Origin: Gammaproteobacteria bacterium
GTDB lineage: Bacteria; Pseudomonadota; Gammaproteobacteria; Steroidobacterales; Woeseiaceae
DNA: 62,576 nt
NCBI GenBank assembly: GCA_009937615.1
Contig: JAACFB010000014.1
Coordinates: 1 to 62,576, forward strand
Direction of reading: 5' to 3'
Shown here: one piece after another, positions 16,701 through 24,761 of the stretch
How positions within the stretch are numbered: the stretch's first letter is position 1
Layout: each line of letters starts with the position of its first letter
Position numbers and translations under genes: made by a program
Notes under the pieces: generated by a model
The model's database searches: none
Seen by the model: the letters and a program-made list of their open reading frames with translations, nothing else
Told to the model about the DNA's origin: nothing

Positions 16701-17381
16701 TTCAAAAATGGCCACCATCACCTGGTTCATCGACAAACGATTGTCAGGACGAACGCTTTGCGCAATGCGCCACAGCGTATCGCCACGCTGCACATCGTAG
16801 TCACCCGCGGCGGCGGTATCGTAAGGCGAATCGTCAACAGTGCTCTGCCGACGCGGTTGGGTCGTCGCGGGCTGCGGCGCGCGTGGCGCCGGCGCTGCGC
16901 GCTCGATCCGCCCGCTATCGGCCGGGGCGCTGCGCGCCGGAGCCGATACGGCGGGTGCCGCCTGCGACGCAGCGGCCGGTGCAAACGTCGGCGGGTCGAG
17001 CAAGACCGTGTACTCGCGGAGCAAGCGGCCGCGAGTCCAGCTCGCTTCAACGAGGAACGTCAGGAACGGTTCTGTCATCGGTTCGACAGAACGCAGCTCA
17101 ACCACATTGCCGTCAACGCGGCCGCTCCGGACGACCTGAAACTGGATATTCTGCAGGTAAACCGGGCGGTCAAGCCCATAACGCTCGAACGTTTCGGCCG
17201 CCGCCAGGCGGATATTCAGGTTGGCAAGTTCTTCGGGCGTCGCTGACAGCAACTCAATTTCGGCACGCAGCGGTTCGTTGAGTGCCGATTCCAGGCGTAT
17301 TTCTCCGAGGCCAAGAGCCCATACCTCGCTCGACAGCATGAGAACAAGCGCAAGCGAGATGCGAGAGAGTCTTCGCGGCAT
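13785..17381 (-). CDS. fimV: FimV/HubP-type polar landmark protein
   Basis: A 1198-residue inner-membrane protein of the FimV/HubP/TspA family, which organises the cell pole and promotes type IV pilus assembly and c-AMP or chemotaxis functions in relatives. It has a signal peptide (1-22) followed by the FimV N-terminal domain (LGLGEIRLESALNEPLRAEI). A LysM peptidoglycan-binding domain spans about residues 195-250 (YDVQRGDTLWRIAQ). A coiled coil lies at about 317-358 and one transmembrane helix at about 436-462. A long cytoplasmic, extremely acidic region follows with runs such as DELEDLDELDQLEDL. The last 60 residues form the conserved FimV C-terminal TPR-like domain (TKLDLARAYVDMGDPSGAR). 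It sits between asd and truA as in Pseudomonas. Confidence 0.96.
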   Translation of the reverse strand: MPRRLSRISLALVLMLSSEVWALGLGEIRLESALNEPLRAEIELLSATPEELANLNIRLAAAETFERYGLDRPVYLQNIQFQVVRSGRVDGNVVELRSVEPMTEPFLTFLVEASWTRGRLLREYTVLLDPPTFAPAAASQAAPAVSAPARSAPADSGRIERAAPAPRAPQPATTQPRRQSTVDDSPYDTAAAGDYDVQRGDTLWRIAQSVRPDNRLSMNQVMVAIFEANRASFGGNINLLQAGSRLRIPSADEIFRISRGDALSEVQRQNVAWGSGTTPAAVAETSRPSLTLVPPDEDYSDDDLGAESAYDQAPDTREQEIEQRINELEAADVPQQRSLIEIRDNELAALREELARIRGEVYEPVVDEPLIDDSGAEAIADDLYVEPGIDDIMVDDTDAVPADEGEPVVAEDTAEAEPAPAPMQRRAKQGLFDRLLGVLTSFWAIVILALLAVGGALLWFMRRGRAGGDDAESWQSLDAEEDSGTEFVATERLRAPEPKEESFVVVEQESELRTAADLEPDVDLEPEIDDTAEALEPDFEISGTDETIETGQIVETDTTGEFGSLEDTFSSETAVNLDKTDPSAEADFHMAYGLYDQAADLVNGALEIEPEREDLLTKLCEIYFVWGNRDAFVDAAERVKAVAGDSESGDWDKIVIMGQQIAGDHALFAGAAVAGATKVVDLAFEAGMDETGALDMELIADAMPSADVVDLGSGDDETAGGDDVDFDLDAGEDPAAEASAIDLEFTAEDLAEVGADEDLPEVEADEEIDIDGTAEMPPMEATVETPTIEQQFDSLASTEELPSLDEGALDGGEQGPDETAEINLDDLGLDVDDLDDTGMSAVLEDLDEFEDQGELGAAEAAALDELEDLDELDQLEDLEDLDDAEAAAMEKLDDLERLDDLAETEVASLDDLDDLDAGAEAEAPSATGGDEIDETDADATGRNLEVDPDATGLRAALSADETGINEALGSDPATTDVATDVDVDERLLDATGVTQVLSADVAMDAEADADVALGEDDATMLAPGYGEEGDAEELGDDDQTMLAGLDDEDDYDFAKTEALPAEVFTADSSLDETGDLPVLAGTDVDLDLDDLTGALQQSESGDTVEQLRDEATVEQPRPPVPDDTAEDAGTLAFGPGDLSDELYEARTMTEVGTKLDLARAYVDMGDPSGARSILEEVLDEGDEGQRQQAQQLLDSLPS

Positions 17382-17480
17382 AATATTTATCTCCAGCTCC
17401 CCAAGAGCCCCGGTGCGACGCCGATGTGGGGCAATTTATTGGCAGGCAGATCGGTTTAACATATGGTTGCGAACTATAGC

Positions 17481-18503
17481 TTATAAATGGTTTTTCGCCA
17501 ATATTTCAGCAATTTGGACGCTATTTAGAGCCGCGCCCTTACGTATGTTGTCTGACACTACCCACAGATCGATCCCGCGCGGGTGCGAAATGTCTTCGCG
17601 CACGCGGCCGACATAGACAGGATCGGTGCCCGAACTGTCCGTCACCGGCGTCGGGTATTGGCCGGTTTCGACCCCATCAAGCAGCGTTACACCCGGGGCA
17701 TCTCGGAGTAAATCGCAAACCTGTTCCGCCGAAATCTTGTCTCGGGTTTCGATATGCACCGCTTCGGAATGGCCGTAGAACACGGGGATCCGGACAGCCG
17801 TGGGGTTGACGAGGATTTCGTCATCGCCAAGGATCTTGCGCGTCTCCCAGACCATTTTCATCTCTTCTTTCGTATATCGATTGTCCAGAAATTGATCGAT
17901 ATGCGGCACGGCATTGAACGCAATCTGCTTAGCGTTGCCTTCAATTTCGATCGTCCGGCCGTTCAAGAGAGCCGCGGAATGCCGGGCGAGATCCTCAACC
18001 GCGCTGCGGCCCGCGCCCGATACGGCCTGGTAGGTCGCAACGTTGATTCGTTCGATCCCGACGGCATCGTAAATCGGCTTGAGCGCAACAACCATCTGTA
18101 TCGTGGAGCAATTAGGGTTCGCGATGATGCCGCGAGCTTTGTAGTCCGCGATCTTCCCGGCATTCACTTCGGGCACGACCAGCGGAATGTCGTCGTCATA
18201 ACGAAAATGGGACGTGTTATCGACGACCACGCAGCCGGCAGCAACCGCCTTCGGCGCAAATTCGGCCGAAATCGAACCACCCGCCGAAAACAGGCCGATC
18301 GCGGCCTGGGCAAAGTCGAACTCGGCGAGATCGCCGACGGCCAACTCACGATTCCCGAATGCGACGGTCTTGCCCACGGAGCGCTCGCTCGCCAGTGCGT
18401 ATACCTTGCCAACCGGAAACTTTCGCTCAGCAAGTATCTGGAGCATTGCCTCACCAACCACACCGGTGGCCCCGACAACGGCGACATCAAATTTAGTAGT
18501 CAT
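17481..18503 (-). CDS. asd: Aspartate-semialdehyde dehydrogenase
   Basis: Asd (340 residues) reduces aspartyl phosphate to the semialdehyde with NADPH, feeding lysine, diaminopimelate, threonine and methionine synthesis. VVGATGVVGEAM is the NADP-binding loop, Cys132 in NPNCSTIQM is the nucleophile, and SGAGRSAVEDLA and ETRKIL are conserved. It lies upstream of fimV with a 99-base gap that contains AT-rich sequence able to hold the fimV promoter. It starts 42 bases past the aroC stop. Confidence 0.97.
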   Translation of the reverse strand: MTTKFDVAVVGATGVVGEAMLQILAERKFPVGKVYALASERSVGKTVAFGNRELAVGDLAEFDFAQAAIGLFSAGGSISAEFAPKAVAAGCVVVDNTSHFRYDDDIPLVVPEVNAGKIADYKARGIIANPNCSTIQMVVALKPIYDAVGIERINVATYQAVSGAGRSAVEDLARHSAALLNGRTIEIEGNAKQIAFNAVPHIDQFLDNRYTKEEMKMVWETRKILGDDEILVNPTAVRIPVFYGHSEAVHIETRDKISAEQVCDLLRDAPGVTLLDGVETGQYPTPVTDSSGTDPVYVGRVREDISHPRGIDLWVVSDNIRKGAALNSVQIAEILAKNHL

Positions 18504-18545
18504 CGACAGATTAATCCAAAGGAATGATGGCGGATCAAGCCGCCG

Positions 18546-19646
18546 CTAGGTTTCGTTTGCAGGAATCACGGGCGTGACTGACTGGACGTCGGCGTTCTGC
18601 GCGCGCTGGCGCAGATAGTGATCCATCAGCACCAGCGCCACCATTGCCTCAGCAATTGGTGTCGCGCGTAATCCGACGCACGGGTCATGACGGCCGGTCG
18701 TTACGATCTCGGTCTGCCGACCCGATTTATCGATTGTTTTGCCGGGCACCGATATGCTTGATGTCGGTTTCAGCGCAATGCTCGCGAGCAGATCCTGCCC
18801 CGATGAAATGCCACCAAGCGTGCCGCCGGCGTCATTCTTGCTGAAACCGTCCGGCCCAAGCTCGTCGCGATGCTCACTGCCGCGTTGCGTCACCGCGCGA
18901 AAACCTGCGCCGAGCTCAACGCCCTTAACAGCGTTGATACTCATCAGACCGTGCGCGATAGCGGCTTCGAGCTTGTCGAATACCGGCTCGCCCAGCCCGG
19001 GCGGCAGATTTCGCGCGAGCACGCTGACTTTTGCGCCGATCGAATCGCCGAGCTCACGCAGCTCATCCATGAAAAATTCCAGCTCACTGAGGCGATCGGG
19101 GTCCGCACAGAAGAACGGATTGTTGTCGACGATCGAAAGATCGGTTGCCGCAAGCTCGATAGGCCCGAGCTGCGACAGATAACCGTGAATCTCAACGCCG
19201 AGGTTCTCGCGCAGGTATTTGCGCGCAATGGCACCTGCCGCGACGCGCATTGCGGTCTCCCGCGCCGACGAGCGGCCGCCGCCGCGATAGTCACGGATCC
19301 CGTACTTTTGCTGGTACGTGTAATCGGCATGCCCTGGCCGGAACTTGTCCTTGATATCGCCGTAGTCTTTCGAACGTTGATCCATGTTTTCGATGATCAG
19401 CCCGATCGGCGTGCCTGTCGTAACGCCTTCGAATACGCCCGACAGTATCTGTACCTGGTCGGGCTCGTTGCGCTGTGTCGTATGGCGCGAGCGGCCCGGG
19501 CGCCGGCGGTCGAGATCGTGCTGAATATCACTCGCATCGAGGGACATCCCCGGAGGGCAGCCATCGACGATACAGCCCAACGCTCGCCCATGGCTCTCGC
19601 CGAACGTCGTGACTACGAAATTTTGCCCAATACTATTACCGGACAC
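18546..19646 (-). CDS. aroC: Chorismate synthase
   Basis: AroC (366 residues) converts EPSP to chorismate with reduced FMN, the last common step of the shikimate pathway. I start it at GTG 19646 ([20 protein letters not shown]), two bases after the prmB stop and with GAGGG nine bases upstream. An in-frame start 132 bases earlier would run into prmB and lacks family similarity. Signature blocks [38 protein letters not shown] and [10 protein letters not shown] are present. Confidence 0.97.
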   Translation of the reverse strand: MSGNSIGQNFVVTTFGESHGRALGCIVDGCPPGMSLDASDIQHDLDRRRPGRSRHTTQRNEPDQVQILSGVFEGVTTGTPIGLIIENMDQRSKDYGDIKDKFRPGHADYTYQQKYGIRDYRGGGRSSARETAMRVAAGAIARKYLRENLGVEIHGYLSQLGPIELAATDLSIVDNNPFFCADPDRLSELEFFMDELRELGDSIGAKVSVLARNLPPGLGEPVFDKLEAAIAHGLMSINAVKGVELGAGFRAVTQRGSEHRDELGPDGFSKNDAGGTLGGISSGQDLLASIALKPTSSISVPGKTIDKSGRQTEIVTTGRHDPCVGLRATPIAEAMVALVLMDHYLRQRAQNADVQSVTPVIPANET

Positions 19647-19648
19647 GG

Positions 19649-20542
19649 CTACAAGCCCTCGAGATCGTCTTTCATCAGTAAGAATACACCGGAGCCCCCA
19701 TGCTCGAACTCCGGCCACATAAATGCAATACCCGGATAGCGCCTTTCGAGCGCAGGCCGACTGTTGCCAACTTCGCAAACGAGTATTCCATTGTCGTTCA
19801 GAAATCGCGAGGCCTGAGCGAGAATCGAGTCCACGGCATCCAGGCCTGATTCGCCGGCTGCAAGTCCCAGCGCCGGCTCATGCCGGAATTCTTCGGGCAT
19901 CGCGGTAATGTCCTGCCGATCCACATACGGCGGATTGCTGACGATCAGGTCGTACCGGCGGGCATCCAGCGCGTCGAAGAAGTCTGACTGCACGAGGCGC
20001 ACGCGCCCGCCGACACCATGGCGCTCGACGTTGATCGCGGCGACGTCCAACGCATCGGCCGAAATATCGACCGCGTCGACCATGGCTTCAGGAAAAGCTG
20101 CCGCGATAGCAATCGCAATGCAGCCGCTGCCGGTGCCCAGATCAACAACCGAGTGAACCGTGTCCGGCGCTATCCAGGGTTCGAATTTCGCGCGGACGAG
20201 TTCGGCAATCGGTGAGCGCGGCACGAGAACGCGCTCGTCGACATAAAATTCCAGGCCGGCGAAGAAGGCCTGATTGAGCAGATAGGCCAGCGGGATTCGT
20301 TCCGCGACGCGGCGCCCGGCTAGCCGCTCGATCGCCTCGATCTGCGCGGCGCTCACTGAAAGCTGATACACCTCCGGCGCAGCGTCATGCGGAAGACCGA
20401 GGCAGGCGAACACGAGCCAAGCCGCCTCGTCGAGCGGATTATCGGTGCCGTGACCGTAGCTCAGCCCGGCTGCGGAGAATCGATCGGCCAGCCGCCGAAT
20501 CAGTTGCTCGACGCTGACGGCCTGTTGCGTTGCCTGGGACAT
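19649..20542 (-). CDS. prmB: Ribosomal protein L3 N5-glutamine methyltransferase
   Basis: This 297-residue SAM-dependent enzyme methylates a glutamine of ribosomal protein L3. The SAM-binding loop is [16 protein letters not shown] and the catalytic motif is [10 protein letters not shown]. The N-terminal helical domain and [11 protein letters not shown] fit PrmB rather than the release-factor enzyme PrmC, which usually reads VLIPRPETE. The linkage to aroC (two-base gap) is the common prmB-aroC pairing. It is divergent from the SCO1-type gene. Confidence 0.93.
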   Translation of the reverse strand: MSQATQQAVSVEQLIRRLADRFSAAGLSYGHGTDNPLDEAAWLVFACLGLPHDAAPEVYQLSVSAAQIEAIERLAGRRVAERIPLAYLLNQAFFAGLEFYVDERVLVPRSPIAELVRAKFEPWIAPDTVHSVVDLGTGSGCIAIAIAAAFPEAMVDAVDISADALDVAAINVERHGVGGRVRLVQSDFFDALDARRYDLIVSNPPYVDRQDITAMPEEFRHEPALGLAAGESGLDAVDSILAQASRFLNDNGILVCEVGNSRPALERRYPGIAFMWPEFEHGGSGVFLLMKDDLEGL

Positions 20543-20622
20543 AGTGTGAGGTCTGCCGTTTTCGCGTCGGGCAATCTATCACTATCTCAGGCGATGTGCC
20601 TGTAGAATGGCGGGTTTGACGA

Positions 20623-21255
20623 ATGTTCAACCGCGAAAAGATGGACCCAAGAAAACTTTTTATTGCAGTCAGTGCACTCATCGCCATCCTCACCGGCGCG
20701 TGGCTGTCTTTCCAGATCTTCGTGCCGCCGCCGGTGCCGAAAACGGCGACCGTCCTGCCGAGCCCGGCCGAGCTGCCGGAATTCATGCTGTTCGACCAGG
20801 CTGGCCGGCCCTTTCAGCGTGACGATCTCGCCGGTGACTGGAATCTCGTCTTCTTCGGCTTTACGCAGTGTCCGGACATCTGTCCGTTGACGCTGCAGGT
20901 GCTGTCCAGCGCGAGACAGCAGCTGATCGCTGCGGGGCGCGCGCCGGCGCCACGGATAGTCTTCGTCAGCGTCGACCCCGAACGGGACACGCCGGAGATC
21001 ATCGATCAATACCTTGGTCATTTCGACCCGGACGCCGTCGGTATCACCGGCAATGTTGACGAGCTGCGAATCCTGACTGGCGGCCTCGGGATATTTTTCC
21101 AGAAGTCCGCGCTGTCTGACGAGAATTATTCCGTCGATCACTCGGCCGTCGTGCTCCTGATCGACCCGCAGGCCCGGTTCCACGCCGTTTTCAGTGCGCC
21201 GCATGCGGTAGAGAATTTCGTCCATGACCTGCCCATCGTCATGACGATGCCATGA
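20623..21255 (+). CDS. SCO1/SenC family copper chaperone
   Basis: A membrane-anchored thioredoxin-fold protein of up to 210 residues that delivers copper to, or reduces, the CuA site of cytochrome oxidase. One N-terminal membrane segment (LFIAVSALIAILTGAWLSF) is followed by the copper motif FFGFTQCPDICPL (CxxxC) and the third ligand His in NYSVDHSAVV. ATG 20641 is an alternative start that gives a cleaner anchor; neither start has a strong ribosome site. The next gene encodes a PCuAC chaperone and overlaps by four bases, a functional pair for CuA assembly. Confidence 0.93.
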   Translation: MFNREKMDPRKLFIAVSALIAILTGAWLSFQIFVPPPVPKTATVLPSPAELPEFMLFDQAGRPFQRDDLAGDWNLVFFGFTQCPDICPLTLQVLSSARQQLIAAGRAPAPRIVFVSVDPERDTPEIIDQYLGHFDPDAVGITGNVDELRILTGGLGIFFQKSALSDENYSVDHSAVVLLIDPQARFHAVFSAPHAVENFVHDLPIVMTMP

Positions 21256-21665
21256 AGCGCACGATCACTGCCCTTACGCTCGTTATCTCCCTCGCCGCGT
21301 GCTCGATCGAGAGCGCACCGCTGGTTGCCAGCGACGTCCACATCATGAGACCGATTCCGGGCGCTTCGGCAACCGCCGGCTATTTGTCGTTAACCAATAC
21401 GACGGGACAACCGATAACGATCACCCGTGTAGCAAGCCCGCAATTTGCTTCTGTCGAAATGCACGAGTCGGCCATAGAAGACGGCATCTCTCGCATGTAT
21501 CCGCTGCCGCAGGTTACGGTGCTGCCCGGACAGTCCGTTGACTTTCGGCGTGGTGGCAAGCACCTGATGCTGCGTAACCCGGTCAACGAGTTCGAGAGTG
21601 TCCAGCTGCAGTTTCACGCGGGCGTCGCGCTCGTATTAACCGTCGATGCGGCGGTCGAGGACTGA
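21252..21665 (+). CDS. PCu(A)C-type periplasmic copper chaperone lipoprotein
   Basis: A 137-residue cupredoxin-like protein. The N-terminus ends in a lipobox-like LAAC, so it is probably a lipoprotein. The diagnostic copper motif is exact: His in EMHESA, ten residues, Met in SRMYPL, twenty-one residues, then His-x-Met in KHLML. Such proteins hand Cu(I) to SCO1 or the CuA subunit. The start overlaps the SCO1-type gene by four bases and the next gene, psd, begins just past its end. Confidence 0.95.
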   Translation: MKRTITALTLVISLAACSIESAPLVASDVHIMRPIPGASATAGYLSLTNTTGQPITITRVASPQFASVEMHESAIEDGISRMYPLPQVTVLPGQSVDFRRGGKHLMLRNPVNEFESVQLQFHAGVALVLTVDAAVED

Positions 21666-21672
21666 TGCGGCA

Positions 21673-22536
21673 ATGATGACGCGACTCTTCGTTTACCTGC
21701 AGTATCTCCTGCCGCGCTACTGGATCACATCGGTCATCTATCGGCTGGCGAGAATCCGGCAACCCGCAATCAAGGACTTTCTGATCACCGGGTTCATGCG
21801 CCTGTATGCGATCGACACGGCGGATGTCAAACGGGAGATTCCCCAGGGGTTCGCCACGTTTAACGAATTTTTCGTGCGCGAGCTGCGCGACGGCGCGCGA
21901 CCCGTCGATACCCTGCAAGATACGCTCGTATCACCGGTGGACGGCACCGTGAGCCAGGCCGGCGCGCTGCTCAGCGACAGAATACTGCAGGCCAAGGGAC
22001 ACGACTATTCGCTGGACGAACTGCTTGCCGCCGATCTGGATACCGCACAGGCATTTGCCGACGGTTCTTTCGCAACTATTTACCTGGCGCCCTACAACTA
22101 TCATCGCGTCCATGCGCCAATCGCAGGCAAACTCGTCGCCGCGCACTATGTTCCCGGCGACCTGTTCAGCGTCAATACGGCAACCGCAGCCACTATTCCC
22201 GGCCTGTTTCGGCGCAACGAGCGGCTCATACTGCACTTCCGCGCGGCATGCGGCCCCGTCGCCGTGATCCTGGTCGGCGCACTCAATGTGGGCAGCATCA
22301 CGACGCCGTGGAGCGGCGAGATCCGGCCGCGCAAGTCCGGCATTGTCGAAAATCTCGCCCTTGACGGAGCGTCCTGCGACGTTGGCAAAGGCGACCTGCT
22401 CGGTTGGTTCAACATGGGTTCGACCGTGATCGTACTGCTGCCCCGTGGCGCCTCCACCTGGCGTGACGGCCTCCGCGCCGGCGCCGGCCTGCGCATGGGC
22501 GAGACGATCGGAACGGTAGCCGGAACAGGGAAATGA
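21673..22536 (+). CDS. psd: Phosphatidylserine decarboxylase
   Basis: Psd (287 residues from ATG 21673) makes phosphatidylethanolamine from phosphatidylserine in the inner membrane. It is made as a proenzyme and cleaves itself at the Gly-Ser of the GST triad, here WFNMGSTVIVLLP, leaving a pyruvoyl group on the small alpha chain. Other family blocks are TFNEFFVRELRDGARP, SPVDGTVSQAG and APYNYHRVHAP. The ATG at 21676 is an equal alternative start. The gene overlaps epmA by four bases. Confidence 0.96.
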   Translation: MMTRLFVYLQYLLPRYWITSVIYRLARIRQPAIKDFLITGFMRLYAIDTADVKREIPQGFATFNEFFVRELRDGARPVDTLQDTLVSPVDGTVSQAGALLSDRILQAKGHDYSLDELLAADLDTAQAFADGSFATIYLAPYNYHRVHAPIAGKLVAAHYVPGDLFSVNTATAATIPGLFRRNERLILHFRAACGPVAVILVGALNVGSITTPWSGEIRPRKSGIVENLALDGASCDVGKGDLLGWFNMGSTVIVLLPRGASTWRDGLRAGAGLRMGETIGTVAGTGK

Positions 22537-23501
22537 CGGACTGGCGCGCGTCATCACGGCCGGATGCCGCGCGCCGGCGTGCAGAATTGCTCGATCGGGC
22601 ACGAAATTACCTGGCGCGGCAGTCAATACTGGCGGTCGACACTCCGGCTCTGAGCCGGTTTGCGGGCACCGATCCCAATATTGACAGCCTGGCCGTGCAG
22701 CCGGCGTCCGGCGCCGCGCGTTATCTGCACACGTCGCCCGAATTTTGCATGAAGCGTCTGCTGGCGGACGGGTATCCGGATATCTATTCGATCTGCCGCG
22801 TTTACCGCGATGGCGAGGCCGGCAGCCGGCACCAGCCCGAATTTACGCTGCTCGAATGGTACCGGCTTGGTTTCGACCTAGAGGCAATCGTAGCCGACGC
22901 CGTGGCGCTGATCGCGTGCTGCCTCGAGAAACCGGCGCTGCCAGAGCGCGTCACCACGCTCGACTACGCAACCGCGTTCCGGACGTTAGCCGGCATTGAC
23001 GTGTTCCAGGCTAAGATCGAAGAGCTGGCCAGGCATGCACAAGCCGACACGGCGTTGCGCGAGTCGATTGGCGACGATCGGGACGCATGGCTGGATCTTA
23101 TTTTCGACACGACCATCGCACCACAGTTCGAACCATGCAGGCTCACGGTGTTGCAACATTTCCCGGCCAGCAAGGCCGCCCTCGCGCGTCTGTGCCCGGA
23201 CGACGATCGCGTCGCCGATCGGTTCGAGATCTTTTACGGGACGATGGAACTCGCCAACGGCTATGTCGAGCTGACCGACGCCGAAGAACAGCGGCAGCGA
23301 TTCGCCTCCGAACTCGACCGGCGTCGAGCCGGCGGCCACCCTGTTCCACTGCCGGATCCGCTGCTACTGCAGGCACTCGAACACGGGCTTCCGGAATGCG
23401 CCGGCGTTGCCGTCGGCGTGGAGCGTCTGCAAATGACGTACGACCAGGTCGATGAAATCGCCGCGGTGGTAACGTTTGTCCATGAGCGCGAACATGGCTG
23501 A
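22533..23501 (+). CDS. epmA: EF-P-(R)-beta-lysine ligase
   Basis: EpmA (PoxA/GenX, 322 residues) is a shortened class II lysyl-tRNA synthetase-like enzyme that attaches (R)-beta-lysine to Lys34 of elongation factor P. It lacks the anticodon-binding domain and carries motif 2 (YSICRVYRDGEAGSRHQPEFTLLEWYR) and motif 3 (GVAVGVERLQM). Its substrate, efp, lies only 460 bases downstream and convergent, and encodes the modifiable Lys34. The mutase EpmB is not in this window. Confidence 0.96.
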   Translation: MTDWRASSRPDAARRRAELLDRARNYLARQSILAVDTPALSRFAGTDPNIDSLAVQPASGAARYLHTSPEFCMKRLLADGYPDIYSICRVYRDGEAGSRHQPEFTLLEWYRLGFDLEAIVADAVALIACCLEKPALPERVTTLDYATAFRTLAGIDVFQAKIEELARHAQADTALRESIGDDRDAWLDLIFDTTIAPQFEPCRLTVLQHFPASKAALARLCPDDDRVADRFEIFYGTMELANGYVELTDAEEQRQRFASELDRRRAGGHPVPLPDPLLLQALEHGLPECAGVAVGVERLQMTYDQVDEIAAVVTFVHEREHG

Positions 23502-23967
23502 TCCCGACTACAAGCTGCTCGACTCCCGGCTCAGCGCGCTCATCGAGGGCGAGACCGATGCCCTCGCGAATGCATGCAACTTTGTCGCGCTGCTCTACAG
23601 CGAACTGCCCGACGTGAACTGGCTGGGCATCTACGTGCTACGCGGCGACGAACTGGTTCTCGGCCCGTTTCAGGGCAAGCCCGCGTGCATCAGAATTCCA
23701 GTGGGCCAGGGTGTATGCGGAACCGCCGCAGCAACGCGCAAAACGCAGCGAGTCGCCGACGTGAATGAATTTCGAGGTCATATCGCGTGCGACACGGCAT
23801 CGCGTTCCGAGCTTGTCGTACCTCTGTTTATCAACGACCAGGTCGTCGGGGTCCTCGACATCGACAGCCCCTCACCCGACCGCTTCAGCGCGGCGGATCA
23901 ACGGGGCGTCGAGATGCTGTGCGCAAATTTCTGTGCAACAAAGCGCCGGGCGCACGATTTTATTTGA
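23482..23967 (+). CDS. msrC: Free methionine-(R)-sulfoxide reductase (GAF domain)
   Basis: A single GAF domain of about 161 residues that reduces free methionine-(R)-sulfoxide. Three cysteines sit in the fRMsr positions: [18 protein letters not shown] and [26 protein letters not shown] and VLDIDSP are typical. The start could be ATG 23482 or ATG 23494; ribosome sites are weak for both. The gene overlaps the end of epmA on the same strand, and its own end overlaps the end of the convergent efp gene by eight bases. Confidence 0.92.
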   Translation: MSANMADPDYKLLDSRLSALIEGETDALANACNFVALLYSELPDVNWLGIYVLRGDELVLGPFQGKPACIRIPVGQGVCGTAAATRKTQRVADVNEFRGHIACDTASRSELVVPLFINDQVVGVLDIDSPSPDRFSAADQRGVEMLCANFCATKRRAHDFI

Positions 23968-24526
23968 CGCGCGACACGTATTCGCGGGATCGGGTATCAA
24001 CCTTGATCACTTCGCCCTGATCGACGAAAAGAGGCACACGTACGACGGCCCCGGTGGACAGGGTCGCCGGCTTTACGCCGCCGCTCGCCGTATCACCCTT
24101 CACGCCCGGGTCTGTCTCCGTAATCTGCAGCTCGACAAAGTTCGGCGGTTCGACGATCAGCGGCGAATTGTTCCACAAGGTGATCTGACAAACGTCGCCG
24201 TCACTGATCCAGTCCTTGGCATCGCCGACCGCTGCGGCGTCGGCTGCGTATTGTTCGAAGGTATCGGGCATCATGAAATGCCAGAATTCACCGTCCGAGT
24301 ACAGGTACTGCATATCCGTATCGACGACGTCGGCGGACTCGACACTCTCGCCCGACTTGAACGTCTTATCGACCGTCTTGCCGGTTTTCAGGTTGCGAAT
24401 ACGAACGCGGTTGAAGGCCTGTCCTTTGCCCGGCTTTACGAACTCGTTCTCTACGATGATGCATGGATCATTGTCGATGATGATTCGGAGTCCCGACCGG
24501 AACTCGTTGGTGCTGTAGCTGGCCAT
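23960..24526 (-). CDS. efp: Elongation factor P
   Basis: EF-P (188 residues) relieves ribosome stalling at polyproline stretches. The start at 24526 gives the standard [14 protein letters not shown]; a longer frame reaching 24676 has no family support. The loop reads [10 protein letters not shown] and places Lys34 at the tip, the residue modified by EpmA. The three beta-barrel domains are complete, ending EYVSRVK. The upstream 235 bases are shared with the divergent FimX-like gene. Confidence 0.98.
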   Translation of the reverse strand: MASYSTNEFRSGLRIIIDNDPCIIVENEFVKPGKGQAFNRVRIRNLKTGKTVDKTFKSGESVESADVVDTDMQYLYSDGEFWHFMMPDTFEQYAADAAAVGDAKDWISDGDVCQITLWNNSPLIVEPPNFVELQITETDPGVKGDTASGGVKPATLSTGAVVRVPLFVDQGEVIKVDTRSREYVSRVK

Positions 24527-24716
24527 GGCGGTTTCAGGGTCCTGTTGAAGGCGATAGTAATCATACCGGAGTCTGCCTTGCGCGCCAGCCAAACCCTGAA
24601 ATCCGCATCGATCTGACCAAAACAGGGGCGAAACTTGATACCCGTCACGGTTTTGACACGCAGGACAAGGGCTCATTGCTCACCGGTGCTAGACTCGCGG
24701 TTCGTTTTACAGAATC

Positions 24717-24739
24717 CAGACGTCAACGGACAGACGTCA
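24717..24739. repeat. Two 9-bp direct repeats in the FimX-like leader
   Basis: CAGACGTCA occurs at 24717-24725 and again at 24731-24739, with starts 14 bases apart and 23 bases before the TTG start codon. Each copy contains the palindrome GACGTC. This could be a regulator site, but the spacing and location are also compatible with chance. Confidence 0.35.
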
Positions 24740-24761
24740 GGGCCGCTGCAAGGACTGCAAT

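Noticed and set aside
19647..19778. A longer N-terminus for chorismate synthase
   Set aside because: It would overlap prmB by over 120 bases and adds residues not found in the family; the GTG at 19646 has a good ribosome site.
24527..24676. A longer N-terminus for EF-P
   Set aside because: EF-P begins [12 protein letters not shown] almost universally and the extension has no similarity or supporting site.
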